Shown here: in pieces, positions 37,098 through 46,201 of the stretch
How the letters are laid out: each line of letters starts with the position of its first letter
How positions within the stretch are numbered: the stretch's first letter is position 1
From: Nocardia brasiliensis
GTDB taxonomy: Bacteria > Actinomycetota > Actinomycetes > Mycobacteriales > Mycobacteriaceae
Assembly (NCBI RefSeq): GCF_011801125.1
Contig: NZ_CP046171.1
Coordinates: forward strand, 6,262,001-6,326,000
Length of the DNA: 64,000 bases
Reading direction: 5' to 3'
The notes under the pieces: generated by a model
The model's input: only the letters and a program-made list of their open reading frames with translations
The model's database searches: none
What the model was told of the DNA's origin: nothing
Made by a program: the position numbers and the translations under genes

Positions 37098-37901
37098 CTA
37101 GGCGCCCGTCGGCGGCGCACCCGCCGTCGTCGTCGGATCGATGACACCGAATGCCTCGCCCTGCGGCCCCTGTAGCACGCTCATCCGGCCGAACGGGCTG
37201 TCGTCGGGCCCCATCAGCACCGTGGCCCCGAGCTCGGTCGCCTTGGCCAGGGTCGCGTCGGTGTTGTCGACCTGGAACCAGGTCAGCCAGAACGACGGCG
37301 CGTCGCCGGGGGTCTTGCTCGCGTCGTTGACCCCGCCGACCGGCGCACCCTCCGGCGTCAGTCCGAAGGTCGAGTAGACGAAGTTGCCGTCGCCGATTTC
37401 GGTGTAGTGCCAACCGAATACGGCCGCATAGAACTCCTGCGACTGCTTGTACCGATCGGTGTGCAGCTCGTTCCAGCAGTAGGCGCCGTCCTCGTTGCAG
37501 ATGCCCGCACCGGTGTGCGCCTTGGCTTCCCACACCCCGAACACCGCCCCCACCGGATCGGCGGCCACGAACATCCGGCCGACATCGAGCACGTCGAACG
37601 GTGCCATCATCACCGAACCGCCTGCCGCGGTGACCTTTTCGGCGATCTCGTCGGCACTGTCGGCGGCGAAGTAGGTCGTCCACACCGATGGCATCGCCAT
37701 CCCCTCCGGCTTAGGGCCTATCCCCGCCGCCGGCTTGCCGTGACGTAGCGCCATCAGATATCCACCCGCGTCCGGCGGACTCTCCATGACCTCCCAGCCG
37801 AACAGAGTGCCATAGAATTCGCGGGCGGCGGCGGTGTCGTCGACCTGGCTGTCGACCCAGCACGGCGTTCCCTGCGGCCAGTTTCCCTCGTGAGTTGGCA
37901 T
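37098..37901 (-). CDS. Double-glyoxalase (VOC) family protein
   Basis: A 267-residue protein of two tandem VOC domains: residues about 8-125 (TPCWVDSQVDDTAAAREFYGTLFGWEV) and about 135-260 (YCWNELHTDRYKQSQEFYAAVFGW). Relatives include the C-glycoside/hydroxylase-associated CFP32-type glyoxalases of mycobacteria. The paired domains form one metal-binding barrel that acts on small oxygenated substrates; the true substrate is unknown. ATG 37901 (MPTHEGNWPQGTP) is typical for the family. The gene is divergent from an MFS transporter. Confidence 0.88.
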   Translation of the reverse strand: MPTHEGNWPQGTPCWVDSQVDDTAAAREFYGTLFGWEVMESPPDAGGYLMALRHGKPAAGIGPKPEGMAMPSVWTTYFAADSADEIAEKVTAAGGSVMMAPFDVLDVGRMFVAADPVGAVFGVWEAKAHTGAGICNEDGAYCWNELHTDRYKQSQEFYAAVFGWHYTEIGDGNFVYSTFGLTPEGAPVGGVNDASKTPGDAPSFWLTWFQVDNTDATLAKATELGATVLMGPDDSPFGRMSVLQGPQGEAFGVIDPTTTAGAPPTGA

Positions 37902-38094
37902 GTCCGTGGCCTCCTTGACCTCGGTTGCTGCGGTGTGGCCGGATCGAGCCGGCGCACGGCAAGTCAACCACCGCGCACCACGCCGGACAGCGGAATCCGC
38001 TGTTGTCCATCCGGTGTCGCGGCACAAACCACACAAAACCCTGATACGACGCGGATTAGTTGCCGCAAGGGGGGTTGATCAGGAGTATGGCGGC

Positions 38095-39351
38095 ATGACA
38101 ACTGCTTCCGATGTCGGGCGCGAGCGGCTGCGTCTCGACGAACTGCCGGTTCGTCCCATCCATCGCAAATTGGTTGTCCTGGTCGGTGCCGGGCTGTTCT
38201 TCGACCTCTACGAACTGTTCCTCGCGGGCACCATCACCGGCGTTCTGAAGCAAGAACTGCACCTGTCCACGTTCCAGCTCAGCGGCATCGTCGGCTCGGC
38301 GTTCGCCGGACAGTTCCTGGGTGCGCTGGTGCTCGGCCGGCTGTCCGACGTGTTCGGCAGACGGCGGATGTTCATGGTCAACATCGCGCTGTATTCCGGA
38401 TTCACGCTGCTCGGCGCGTTCAGCCCGAACGTCGCCTTTCTGATGGCGACCCGCTTCCTGGCCGGGCTCGGCATCGGCGCGGAAATGACGGTCTCCGATA
38501 CCTATCTGTCCGAAGTCGTTCCGCCGCAGGTGCGCGGCCGCATGATCGCCACGGCCTACACGATCGGCTTCTGCGCCGTGCCCACCGTCGGATTCCTCGC
38601 CAAATGGCTGGTTCCGTTGCAGCCCTTCGGCGTCGACGGCTGGCGCTGGCTGTTCGTGATCGGCGGGCTCGGCGCGGCGGTGGTGGTCGTCGCGCGGCGC
38701 AACATGCCCGAATCGCCGCGCTGGCTGGATCGGCAAGAGCGAAAAGACGGCGCGCTGCCCTTCGGCGCGATCCTGCGACCGCCGTATCGCGCGCGCACCA
38801 CGCTGTTCTCCGCGGTGATGATCCTGCAGGTGTTCGGGTACTACGGCTTCGGCACCCTGGCCGTACTCGTGTTGGACCGCAAGGGATTCGAGGTCGTGAC
38901 CTCGCTCAGCTACCTGGCCATCACCTATCTCGGCTATCCGCTCGGGTCACTGCTCGCGATCCCGCTGATGGAGCGATTCGAACGAAAACACCTGGTGATG
39001 GGGACCGCGACGCTGATGGCGCTGTTCGGGTTGGTCTTCGGCTTCGCCACCAGCGTGCCGCTGATCCTGCTCTCCGGCGCGCTGTTCACCGTCACCAGCA
39101 ACGTCTTCTCCGACGCCATCCACGCCTACCTACCGGAGTCCTTCCCCACCGCCGTGCGCGGCACCGCCTCCGGCGCCACCTACTCGCTGTCCAAGGTCAG
39201 CACGGCACTCCTGCCTTTCTTGCTACTGCCACTGCTCGACCGCCCCGGCGGACCCGGCCTGGTCTTCTCGGTGATCACCGTGGCCCTGCTCGCGATGGTC
39301 ACCCTCGTCGGCATATGGGGACCGCTGACCGGCAGGCGCGCACTCGACTAG
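38095..39351 (+). CDS. MFS transporter, sugar/organic acid porter type
   Basis: A 418-residue, twelve-span major facilitator. The loop 2-3 motif is GRLSDVFGRRRM, the loop after helix 4-5 contains LAGLGIGAEMTVSDTYLSE and VRGRM, and the second-half motif is near ESFPTAVRGTASG. The pattern is that of the sugar porter/NiaP-like group that carries small acids. ATG 38095 follows AGGAG. The divergent VOC gene is the only close partner; substrate unknown. Confidence 0.88.
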   Translation: MTTASDVGRERLRLDELPVRPIHRKLVVLVGAGLFFDLYELFLAGTITGVLKQELHLSTFQLSGIVGSAFAGQFLGALVLGRLSDVFGRRRMFMVNIALYSGFTLLGAFSPNVAFLMATRFLAGLGIGAEMTVSDTYLSEVVPPQVRGRMIATAYTIGFCAVPTVGFLAKWLVPLQPFGVDGWRWLFVIGGLGAAVVVVARRNMPESPRWLDRQERKDGALPFGAILRPPYRARTTLFSAVMILQVFGYYGFGTLAVLVLDRKGFEVVTSLSYLAITYLGYPLGSLLAIPLMERFERKHLVMGTATLMALFGLVFGFATSVPLILLSGALFTVTSNVFSDAIHAYLPESFPTAVRGTASGATYSLSKVSTALLPFLLLPLLDRPGGPGLVFSVITVALLAMVTLVGIWGPLTGRRALD

Positions 39352-39649
39352 GTTCTCGGGGTCGGCCTCGCTACGTCGACGGGCATGACCGGCGGAAATT
39401 GATGCTGCTCGTCCACAACCTGGCCGTAGCCGCGGTCGAAGTCACCACCGAAGCCGACGGCGATTGGCGCGCCCGCCTCTGGCTCCTCGTCGAGCGCGCC
39501 ATCATCGCCCCCCGCACCCTCGCCGCCATCGGCTTCACCAAGGCCCCAACCGGTCCCATTTCCTGCGCCGCATCGAGAAGATGCCGCGCCTACTCCGCCT
39601 CGCCGACCAAGCCTGCGCCTGGGCCGTAGACCTCCTCGCCCAGTACATC

Positions 39650-39908
<259 letters not shown>

Positions 39909-40119
39909 AAGAGGACACCAGGGCTCGGTGCGACGCAACCTACGCGGCTCTCTCCGCCGACGAATACCCCACCATCCACACCCTCAGCCCCCTGCTCACC
40001 ACCGGCGGGCAGGCCCGCGCCACCTGGAAGCTCGGCGTCCTCATCGACGGCCTCCTGTCCCCACCCCCATAAGGCTTGCCACCCAAGCCTTTCGAAAGCC
40101 TATGGTCCTACTGGTCAGA

Positions 40120-40182
40120 TGATCACCAGGTAATGGTGTACCAAGCCTCTCGCACGATGCCGCCAGGATTACCTGGTGATCA
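40120..40182. repeat. 15-bp inverted repeat with 33-nt loop
   Basis: TGATCACCAGGTAAT at 40120-40134 and its exact complement ATTACCTGGTGATCA at 40168-40182. It could form a long hairpin; there is no T-run, so it is not a standard terminator. Confidence 0.85.
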
Positions 40183-40297
40183 CTTGTCCAGCACCGATAC
40201 GGCGTGTCCCCCCCGGTGTGTCACGGATGAGTCGGCGGATCACCAAGGGTCGGCGAGAGTCCACCCACAACTGGACCCGCCTTCGAGCCCGACCAGC

Positions 40298-40495
40298 GGT
40301 CAGCGCGGTCAGCGCGGTCAGCGCGGTCAGCGCGGTCAGCGCGGTCAGCGCGGTCAGCGCGGTCAGCGCGGTCAGCGCGGTCAGCGCGGTCAGCGCGGTC
40401 AGCGCGGTCAGCGCGGTCAGCGCGGTCAGCGCGGTCAGCGCGGTCAGCGCGGTCAGCGCGGTCAGCGCGGTCAGCGCGGTCAGCACGGTCAGCGC
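40298..40495. repeat. (GGTCAGCGC)22 nonanucleotide array
   Basis: Twenty-two 9-bp units; all perfect except unit 21 (GGTCAGCAC). One forward frame would read Gly-Gln-Arg repeats, a collagen-like pattern, but no start signals support translation. Confidence 0.95.
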
Positions 40496-40541
40496 CAAGG
40501 CCGCCACTGAGCGCGAGCTCCCGAAACAACGGCGCAGAGGG

Positions 40542-40829
40542 TCAGTTCAGGCGTTCGGTCAGGCGCACCGTGACCTCGTCACCGTCGGTTTTTCCGATGC
40601 GGCGGCGGATGGCTGCGGCGACGGGGAGCTTGTGGGTGCCGTCGCCTAGGGCCATGAAGGAGGAGGTGAAGGGGACGCCGTCTACGGTGCCCTTCACCTT
40701 GACCAACCCTCGGGTGCCGAAGATCGTGGCCGAGTCGGGCAGCTGTACGCAGGTCCAGGTGTCACCCGCCCGGACTTTGCCGAGGACGGCGGTGAAGGTG
40801 ATGTCGATCGGTCCTGAGGTGGCGGCCAT
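40542..40829 (-). CDS. DUF1905 family protein
   Basis: A 95-residue protein of the DUF1905 fold: [20 protein letters not shown] near the start and the characteristic [28 protein letters not shown] followed by a basic C-terminal strand. Function is unknown; the domain is often found alone or fused to YdeI-like domains. ATG 40829 follows AGGAG. It is followed, on the same strand and downstream, by the repeat arrays. The 194 bp before the next gene upstream (DUF1761-like) show nothing recognisable. Confidence 0.82.
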   Translation of the reverse strand: MAATSGPIDITFTAVLGKVRAGDTWTCVQLPDSATIFGTRGLVKVKGTVDGVPFTSSFMALGDGTHKLPVAAAIRRRIGKTDGDEVTVRLTERLN

Positions 40830-41023
40830 GGCAACTCCTGTCGGGGTGGGGTAACTAGTGGCTCGTCCAGGAAGGTCGGTGCGTTTATCGGCGGTCTGGG
40901 GCGTCCGCCGGCAAGGCGGAGGAGGAGCCGATACCGGGTTGCATCGGCGACGACGACAAGCGGCTAGCGGGCCGCGGGCGTCCCAGGCCGTCGAGAAACG
41001 TGCCGAAGCTCCTGGACGAGGCA

Positions 41024-41404
41024 CTAGATGAACAGTCCGAGGACGACGCCGCTCACGACCAGTTTGAGCACCCAGTCGGTCATGTGCACCAGCGCGGTCG
41101 GGATCGGCACGTTTTCGTGAACTATGGCACCGGCGAGGATGGTCACCGGCAGTATCGCCACGATCGCGCCCAGCGCCGCCCCGGCACCGACGCCGTGTCG
41201 ATCACCGAGGACGAGCAATAGCGCGAGCACCGCGGCGGCCAGCAGACCACGCAGGAGCACGAACACCAACTGCACCGGCATGCCGAGCCCCGGCCGCGGC
41301 GTGCTGGTCCGCGCTATCCGCGCCGCGACGGGCGGGGTCGCGTATAGCACTGCGCTGATGACGAACGAGACGACCGCCGCGACGACTACACCGGCTACAA
41401 CCAT
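41024..41404 (-). CDS. DUF1761-like four-span membrane protein
   Basis: A 126-residue hydrophobic protein with four predicted membrane helices (about 1-23, 45-65, 70-92, 105-126) in the manner of DUF1761-like proteins. ATG 41404 follows AAAGGAG. It is divergent from a TetR gene, and the shared 77-bp promoter carries three copies of AGTACTAA, so it is almost certainly the repressor's target. Small membrane proteins paired like this may change permeability or efflux; function not known. Confidence 0.7.
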   Translation of the reverse strand: MVVAGVVVAAVVSFVISAVLYATPPVAARIARTSTPRPGLGMPVQLVFVLLRGLLAAAVLALLLVLGDRHGVGAGAALGAIVAILPVTILAGAIVHENVPIPTALVHMTDWVLKLVVSGVVLGLFI

Positions 41405-41428
41405 GGTGGACTCCTTTAAATACGATGC

Positions 41429-41471
41429 AGTACTAATTTACGACGCGGGACTTAGTACAGTCAAGTACTAA
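41429..41471. promoter_or_regulatory. TetR operator between divergent genes
   Basis: TTAGTAC-N6-GTACTAA (41452-41471) is a palindrome just upstream of the TetR start, and a third half-site AGTACTAA lies at 41429-41436, near the start of the divergent membrane protein. Confidence 0.65.
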
Positions 41472-41481
41472 AGTGGAGGAC

Positions 41482-42102
41482 ATGAGCTCTGCGGGTGTAC
41501 GTCGCGGTCGGCCGCCCGGGAAGACCGGCGCCGAGTTACTTGCCGTGGCAAGGTCGGTGTTCCTGGAACGCGGCTTCGCGGGGTCCACGATGGACGAGAT
41601 CGCCACGCGGGCAGGGATTTCCAAGACCTCGCTCTATCGCGAACACCCGTCGAAGGCGGGCCTGTTCGCGGCGGTAGTCGAGCACTGGGCAGGAGCGGGC
41701 CGCGATGCGATGCGCCCCGCCCTCGCCGGCCTCGAGCACACCGAGGACGTCCGCGCGGGATTGCGCGACTGGGCGCGCGCCCTTCGAGCCGGCGTGCTGG
41801 CCCCGCCCGTGGTGGAGATGCGCCGACTGGTCACCGCAGAGGCGGGCCGCCATCCCGAGGTCGGAGCGACCTATCTGCGACACAGCTGGATCCGGAACAT
41901 CGGCAGCCTCGCCACCGCCCTTCAGCGACTCGACCAACGCGGCCTGCTGCGGATCCCGGACCCAGAGGTCGCCGCGGAACAACTCACCTGGCTGGTCGTC
42001 GGCGCGCCACTGAACAGCCGAATGCTCGATGCGACGGCGACGGCACCCGACACGGTCGACGCGGCGATCGACCTTTTCCTCGCCGCCTACGGCAGGGATT
42101 GA
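41482..42102 (+). CDS. TetR-family transcriptional regulator
   Basis: A 206-residue repressor. The helix-turn-helix is LLAVARSVFLERGFAGSTMDEIATRAGISKTSLYREHPSKAGLF; the C-terminal part matches the AcrR-type ligand domain (VVEMRRLVTAEAGRHPEV). It probably represses itself and the divergent DUF1761-like gene through the palindromes at 41429-41471. ATG 41482 is chosen because GTG 41473 would leave no ribosome site; translation may be near-leaderless. Confidence 0.92.
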   Translation: MSSAGVRRGRPPGKTGAELLAVARSVFLERGFAGSTMDEIATRAGISKTSLYREHPSKAGLFAAVVEHWAGAGRDAMRPALAGLEHTEDVRAGLRDWARALRAGVLAPPVVEMRRLVTAEAGRHPEVGATYLRHSWIRNIGSLATALQRLDQRGLLRIPDPEVAAEQLTWLVVGAPLNSRMLDATATAPDTVDAAIDLFLAAYGRD

Positions 42103-42263
42103 CCCCGTTTCGAGCATTTCCGATCAACGCGGCTCGGCCTGCGCCAGATGGTCGAACTCCGCGGCGGGAATCGACCGCCTGACCGTAGTTCGGCGGTACG
42201 GCCCGTCGGTAATTTCGTTGCTGCCGCACAAGGCGGGTCGAATCAACGAAACGCGGAGTGGTC

Positions 42264-43493
42264 ATGGACACCGACATTCTCAAACCTTCGACAGTGCGCC
42301 CATTGGAAGTCAGCGAGGCGCAATATGCCGCAGCGGGATATTGCGTGGGATATTCCACTCACGTGCGCGGGCCGCTCGAACTCGGCGCGCTGACCGAAGC
42401 GTTCGGCGCCCTGCGCCGGAATTACCCGATACTCTCCTGCCGAATTGCCGAGAATACATTCGGCTCCCCCGCCTTCGTCCACCTGGACGAGCCTCCTTTC
42501 GTCTATGTCGGCGAGCCGGGCGGATTCGGCCAGAATTCGATCGGCATCGACGACAGAACCGCCGGAGTCCGGATCCAGTACGAAGACACCGGCACCGCCT
42601 GGGTGACGCTGGTGCTCCACCATTCGGCGGCCGACGCCAGCCACGCGTTATGGCTGCTGACCGAATTGTGGCGGTATTACACCGATACGGTCGAAGGCCG
42701 ACCGATCGCGCCGCGGCAGCGCCGCTTTCCCGAGTCCGCGGAGGCAACCTTGCTCGCGCACGGGATCGCGGCACCCGCGAGCACCGCCGACCGGCCGGCG
42801 CCGGACATCGACCCGGGCCGGCCCGACACCGCGTTCGAGCTCACCGCGGTCCCGATCATCCGGTTGACACCGGAGCACACGGCACGGCTCGGCCAGCGGC
42901 CTGGAGTGACCGTGAACGCGCTGGTCTCGGCCGCCCTGCTGAAAGCGGTGGCCGAAGCCGACGAGATCGAGCTGGCCCAGGTGCGCTACATATATCCCGT
43001 CAACCTGCGGACCAGGGTGGATCCGCGGGTGCGGGCCACCGACGTGACGAACTTTCTGGCCATGGAAACCTTCGCCGCCGCGACGTCCACCGAAACCGAA
43101 GCACTGGCCCGGCTGTTGACCGACGCACTCGCCGCGGATCTGGCCGACGGCAGTCTGCCGGGCTACTACCTGAACGATCCGGAACTCCTCGCCACTCGGC
43201 ACGCCGAACATTCCGACCTGCCCGGCACGATCATGGCCGCCAATTGGGGTGTCATTCCGGAGTTTCCGACGCCGGCCTCGGTGCGCATCGACGATTTCCA
43301 GCCGATTCCGCAGCAGCACAGCACGATCGGGAAATCGGTGCTGGCGCCCCCGCGCCCGCGCTACACCTGCTTTATCTACAGCTTCCGAGAAATGCTCACG
43401 ATCTGGGGAATGGCGCCACTCGGCGCCAACGCGAACACCTTTCACACGCGGCTGCGCGAGCTGCTCGACGAACTCGTCGGCGGGTCTCGATAG
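42264..43493 (+). CDS. PapA5-like acyltransferase, copy 1
   Basis: A 409-residue condensation-domain-like acyltransferase. The active-site motif is HHSAADASH (HHxxxD, the Gly replaced by Ala), with a C-terminal portion containing YPVNLRTRV and the family-like MAANWGVIPEF. PapA5-type enzymes esterify polyketide alcohols or glycolipids with acyl chains. ATG 42264 follows GGAG. A second, clearly related copy starts 45 bp downstream. No polyketide synthase is nearby, so acyl donor and acceptor are unknown. Confidence 0.82.
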   Translation: MDTDILKPSTVRPLEVSEAQYAAAGYCVGYSTHVRGPLELGALTEAFGALRRNYPILSCRIAENTFGSPAFVHLDEPPFVYVGEPGGFGQNSIGIDDRTAGVRIQYEDTGTAWVTLVLHHSAADASHALWLLTELWRYYTDTVEGRPIAPRQRRFPESAEATLLAHGIAAPASTADRPAPDIDPGRPDTAFELTAVPIIRLTPEHTARLGQRPGVTVNALVSAALLKAVAEADEIELAQVRYIYPVNLRTRVDPRVRATDVTNFLAMETFAAATSTETEALARLLTDALAADLADGSLPGYYLNDPELLATRHAEHSDLPGTIMAANWGVIPEFPTPASVRIDDFQPIPQQHSTIGKSVLAPPRPRYTCFIYSFREMLTIWGMAPLGANANTFHTRLRELLDELVGGSR

Positions 43494-43538
43494 CAATCCG
43501 GTGCACCTGCGATCGAATCACAAACAGAGGAGTTGACC

Positions 43539-44750
43539 ATGCGCACATACCCATCGACCGGCCTCCTGGTGCGCCCGCTCGATCCGATCGAGGCGATGTT
43601 CGCCGCAACGGGGCTCCACGTCGGACACACCGTGCGAGTACGCGGGCAACTGAACGCGGCGGCTTTGGCCGAGGCATTCGATCTACTGCGCCGGAAGTAT
43701 CCGATGCTGTCGTGCCGGATCGTGCTCGACCGGACCGATCGGGTGGTCTTCGAGGCGGCCGACGAGCTGCCCGCCCTGTTCAGCTGGACGGAAAAGGCCG
43801 GCACCCGGCTGCCCGATCTGACGGATCGGGTCGCGGCGATTCACGTCGCGCGCGTGGATACCGAGACGTCGCTGGTCACCCTGCTGCTGCACCACGCGGC
43901 GGCCGACGGGCGGCACGGGCTACAGCTGATGACGGAGCTGTGGGCGATGTACACGGCCGTGGTCGAGGGCCGCGCGGTCCACCCGGACCGCCAGGACTAT
44001 CCGCGATCGGTCACCCAGTTGCTCGACGAACGCGGCCTCCTCCCGCAGGACAGCGCGCTGCCGGACTTTGCCCCCGCGGCCGGCGCCGCGCCGTCCGCGC
44101 GCAGCATCGGCCGCGCCCGGCTGACCACCGAACAGACGAATTCCCTTGTCTTGACCGGACATCTGGCGCACACCACGATCAATGGACTGGTGTCGGCGGC
44201 GTTACTACAGGCGACCGCGGAGTTCGCCGGCGTCGAATTGCCCGAGGTGCTCTACGCCTACCCCGTCGATCTGCGCACTCGGCTGACGCCGCCGGTCGGT
44301 CGCACCGAAGGCACCAATGTGCTCGGCGCGACGACGTTCACCGCCCACCCCGGCACCCCGAACAGCACTTTCGCACTCGCACGCGCGGTCAACGCCCAAC
44401 TGGACCGAGCGATCACCAGCGGCGACCTGTATCGCGCGGTCCCGCGGCACTTCGATCCGACCGACCCCGCGGGACTCGGACTCTTCTCGGGACCGACCTC
44501 GTCCATGTCGACGAACTGGGGCGTCATCCCGTCCCTCGCAATGCCCGACGACCTCACCGTCACCGACTTCATCCCGAGCATCAACACCGGCAGCCGCCAC
44601 CCCGCCAACACCCTGGCCGTGGACCTGCCCTACTACTCCTGCATCGTCACCACCTTCCAAGGCCAACTCACCCTGGACCTGATCACCGGTACCGACGCCA
44701 ACACCTACGCCCACCGAGTCGCGCACCTCCTCACCCTGGCCACCGCCTGA
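43539..44750 (+). CDS. PapA5-like acyltransferase, copy 2
   Basis: A 403-residue paralogue of the upstream gene with an intact HHAAADG motif, YPVDLRTRLTPPVG and SMSTNWGVIPSL. ATG 43539 follows GAGGAG (43527-43532); an upstream TTG at 43533 is less likely. The shared layout (RPLDPIEAMFAATGLHVGHTVRVRG versus the corresponding opening of copy 1) shows tandem duplication with divergence. The two probably act in sequence or on two hydroxyls of one lipid, by analogy with paired Pap proteins. Confidence 0.83.
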   Translation: MRTYPSTGLLVRPLDPIEAMFAATGLHVGHTVRVRGQLNAAALAEAFDLLRRKYPMLSCRIVLDRTDRVVFEAADELPALFSWTEKAGTRLPDLTDRVAAIHVARVDTETSLVTLLLHHAAADGRHGLQLMTELWAMYTAVVEGRAVHPDRQDYPRSVTQLLDERGLLPQDSALPDFAPAAGAAPSARSIGRARLTTEQTNSLVLTGHLAHTTINGLVSAALLQATAEFAGVELPEVLYAYPVDLRTRLTPPVGRTEGTNVLGATTFTAHPGTPNSTFALARAVNAQLDRAITSGDLYRAVPRHFDPTDPAGLGLFSGPTSSMSTNWGVIPSLAMPDDLTVTDFIPSINTGSRHPANTLAVDLPYYSCIVTTFQGQLTLDLITGTDANTYAHRVAHLLTLATA

Positions 44751-44944
44751 CCGAGCCACCCTGCGACCAGTCCCACGGCACCGACCGCCCAACAACTTTC
44801 GATGGCAGGGGCAGGCCGGCCGATGCAGCGCTCTCGGCAACCCCGGGGCCGTGCCGGGAGAACCGCGGCAACGAGAGTGACTCCGCCATCACCGATACCG
44901 TCGAGCGACACTCCGAGCTCGGCCGATGCTGTCGGACTAAAGCA

Positions 44945-44980
44945 AGAATGGCCCGGAACCATCTGGTTCCGGGCCATTCT
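44945..44980 (-). terminator. Terminator of the initiator tRNA gene
   Basis: A 16-bp perfect stem AGAATGGCCCGGAACC-ATCT-GGTTCCGGGCCATTCT directly downstream of the tRNA on the minus strand, followed by TGCTTTA. Confidence 0.8.
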
Positions 44981-44985
44981 CGTAG

Positions 44986-45059
44986 TAGCGGGGACAGGAT
45001 TTGAACCTGCGACCTCTGGGTTATGAGCCCAGCGAGCTACCGAGCTGCTCCACCCCGCG
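44986..45059 (-). tRNA. Initiator tRNA-fMet (CAT anticodon)
   Basis: Minus-strand cloverleaf: 5' CGCGGGG, D-arm GAGCAGCTCGGTAGCTC, anticodon loop CTCATAA within GGG/CCC stem pairs, T-arm GGTTCAAATCC. The three G-C pairs of the anticodon stem and the unpaired first position (C1 opposite U72) mark it as the initiator species. The 3' CCA is not encoded. Confidence 0.95.
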
Positions 45060-46116
<1,057 letters not shown>

Positions 46117-46135
46117 ACATAATCAGCGCACAACG

Positions 46136-46178
46136 AAAGCGGCGCTGCTATCCGTTCGGATAGCAGCGCCGCTTTTCT
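46136..46178 (+). terminator. Rho-independent terminator of rpf
   Basis: An 18-bp perfect stem AAAGCGGCGCTGCTATCC-GTTC-GGATAGCAGCGCCGCTTT followed by TCTGTT, 20 nt after the rpf stop; it may also serve the convergent UPF0182 gene. Confidence 0.95.
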
Positions 46179-46201
46179 GTTCCGGCGTGGCTCAGGCGGG
46201 A

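Larger units (their letters stand above)
40073..40541. other. Repeat-rich gap without a supported gene
   Basis: Between the TetR remnant and the DUF1905 gene. It contains the palindrome CTTTCGAAAG (near 40090), a 15-bp inverted repeat at 40120-40182 and a 9-bp array at 40298-40495. Long open frames here arise only because the array has no stop codons in any frame; no ribosome site or known domain supports them. Confidence 0.6.

Noticed and set aside
40298..40495. CRISPR array
   Set aside because: The units are 9 bp and contiguous with no spacers, and there are no cas genes in the window.
40076..40510. Possible collagen-like (Gly-Gln-Arg) protein gene
   Set aside because: The frame is open only because the 9-bp array lacks stops; no ribosome site, signal peptide or flanking domain supports it. 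Kept as a repeat and a low-interest observation.
44802..45026. Open frame ending in VVAGTGFEPATSGL on the plus strand
   Set aside because: This is the well-known false translation across a tRNA gene (antisense of tRNA-fMet); not a protein.
44986..45059. tRNA gene as an integration (att) site
   Set aside because: No integrase, phage gene or repeated tRNA 3' end is found near it.
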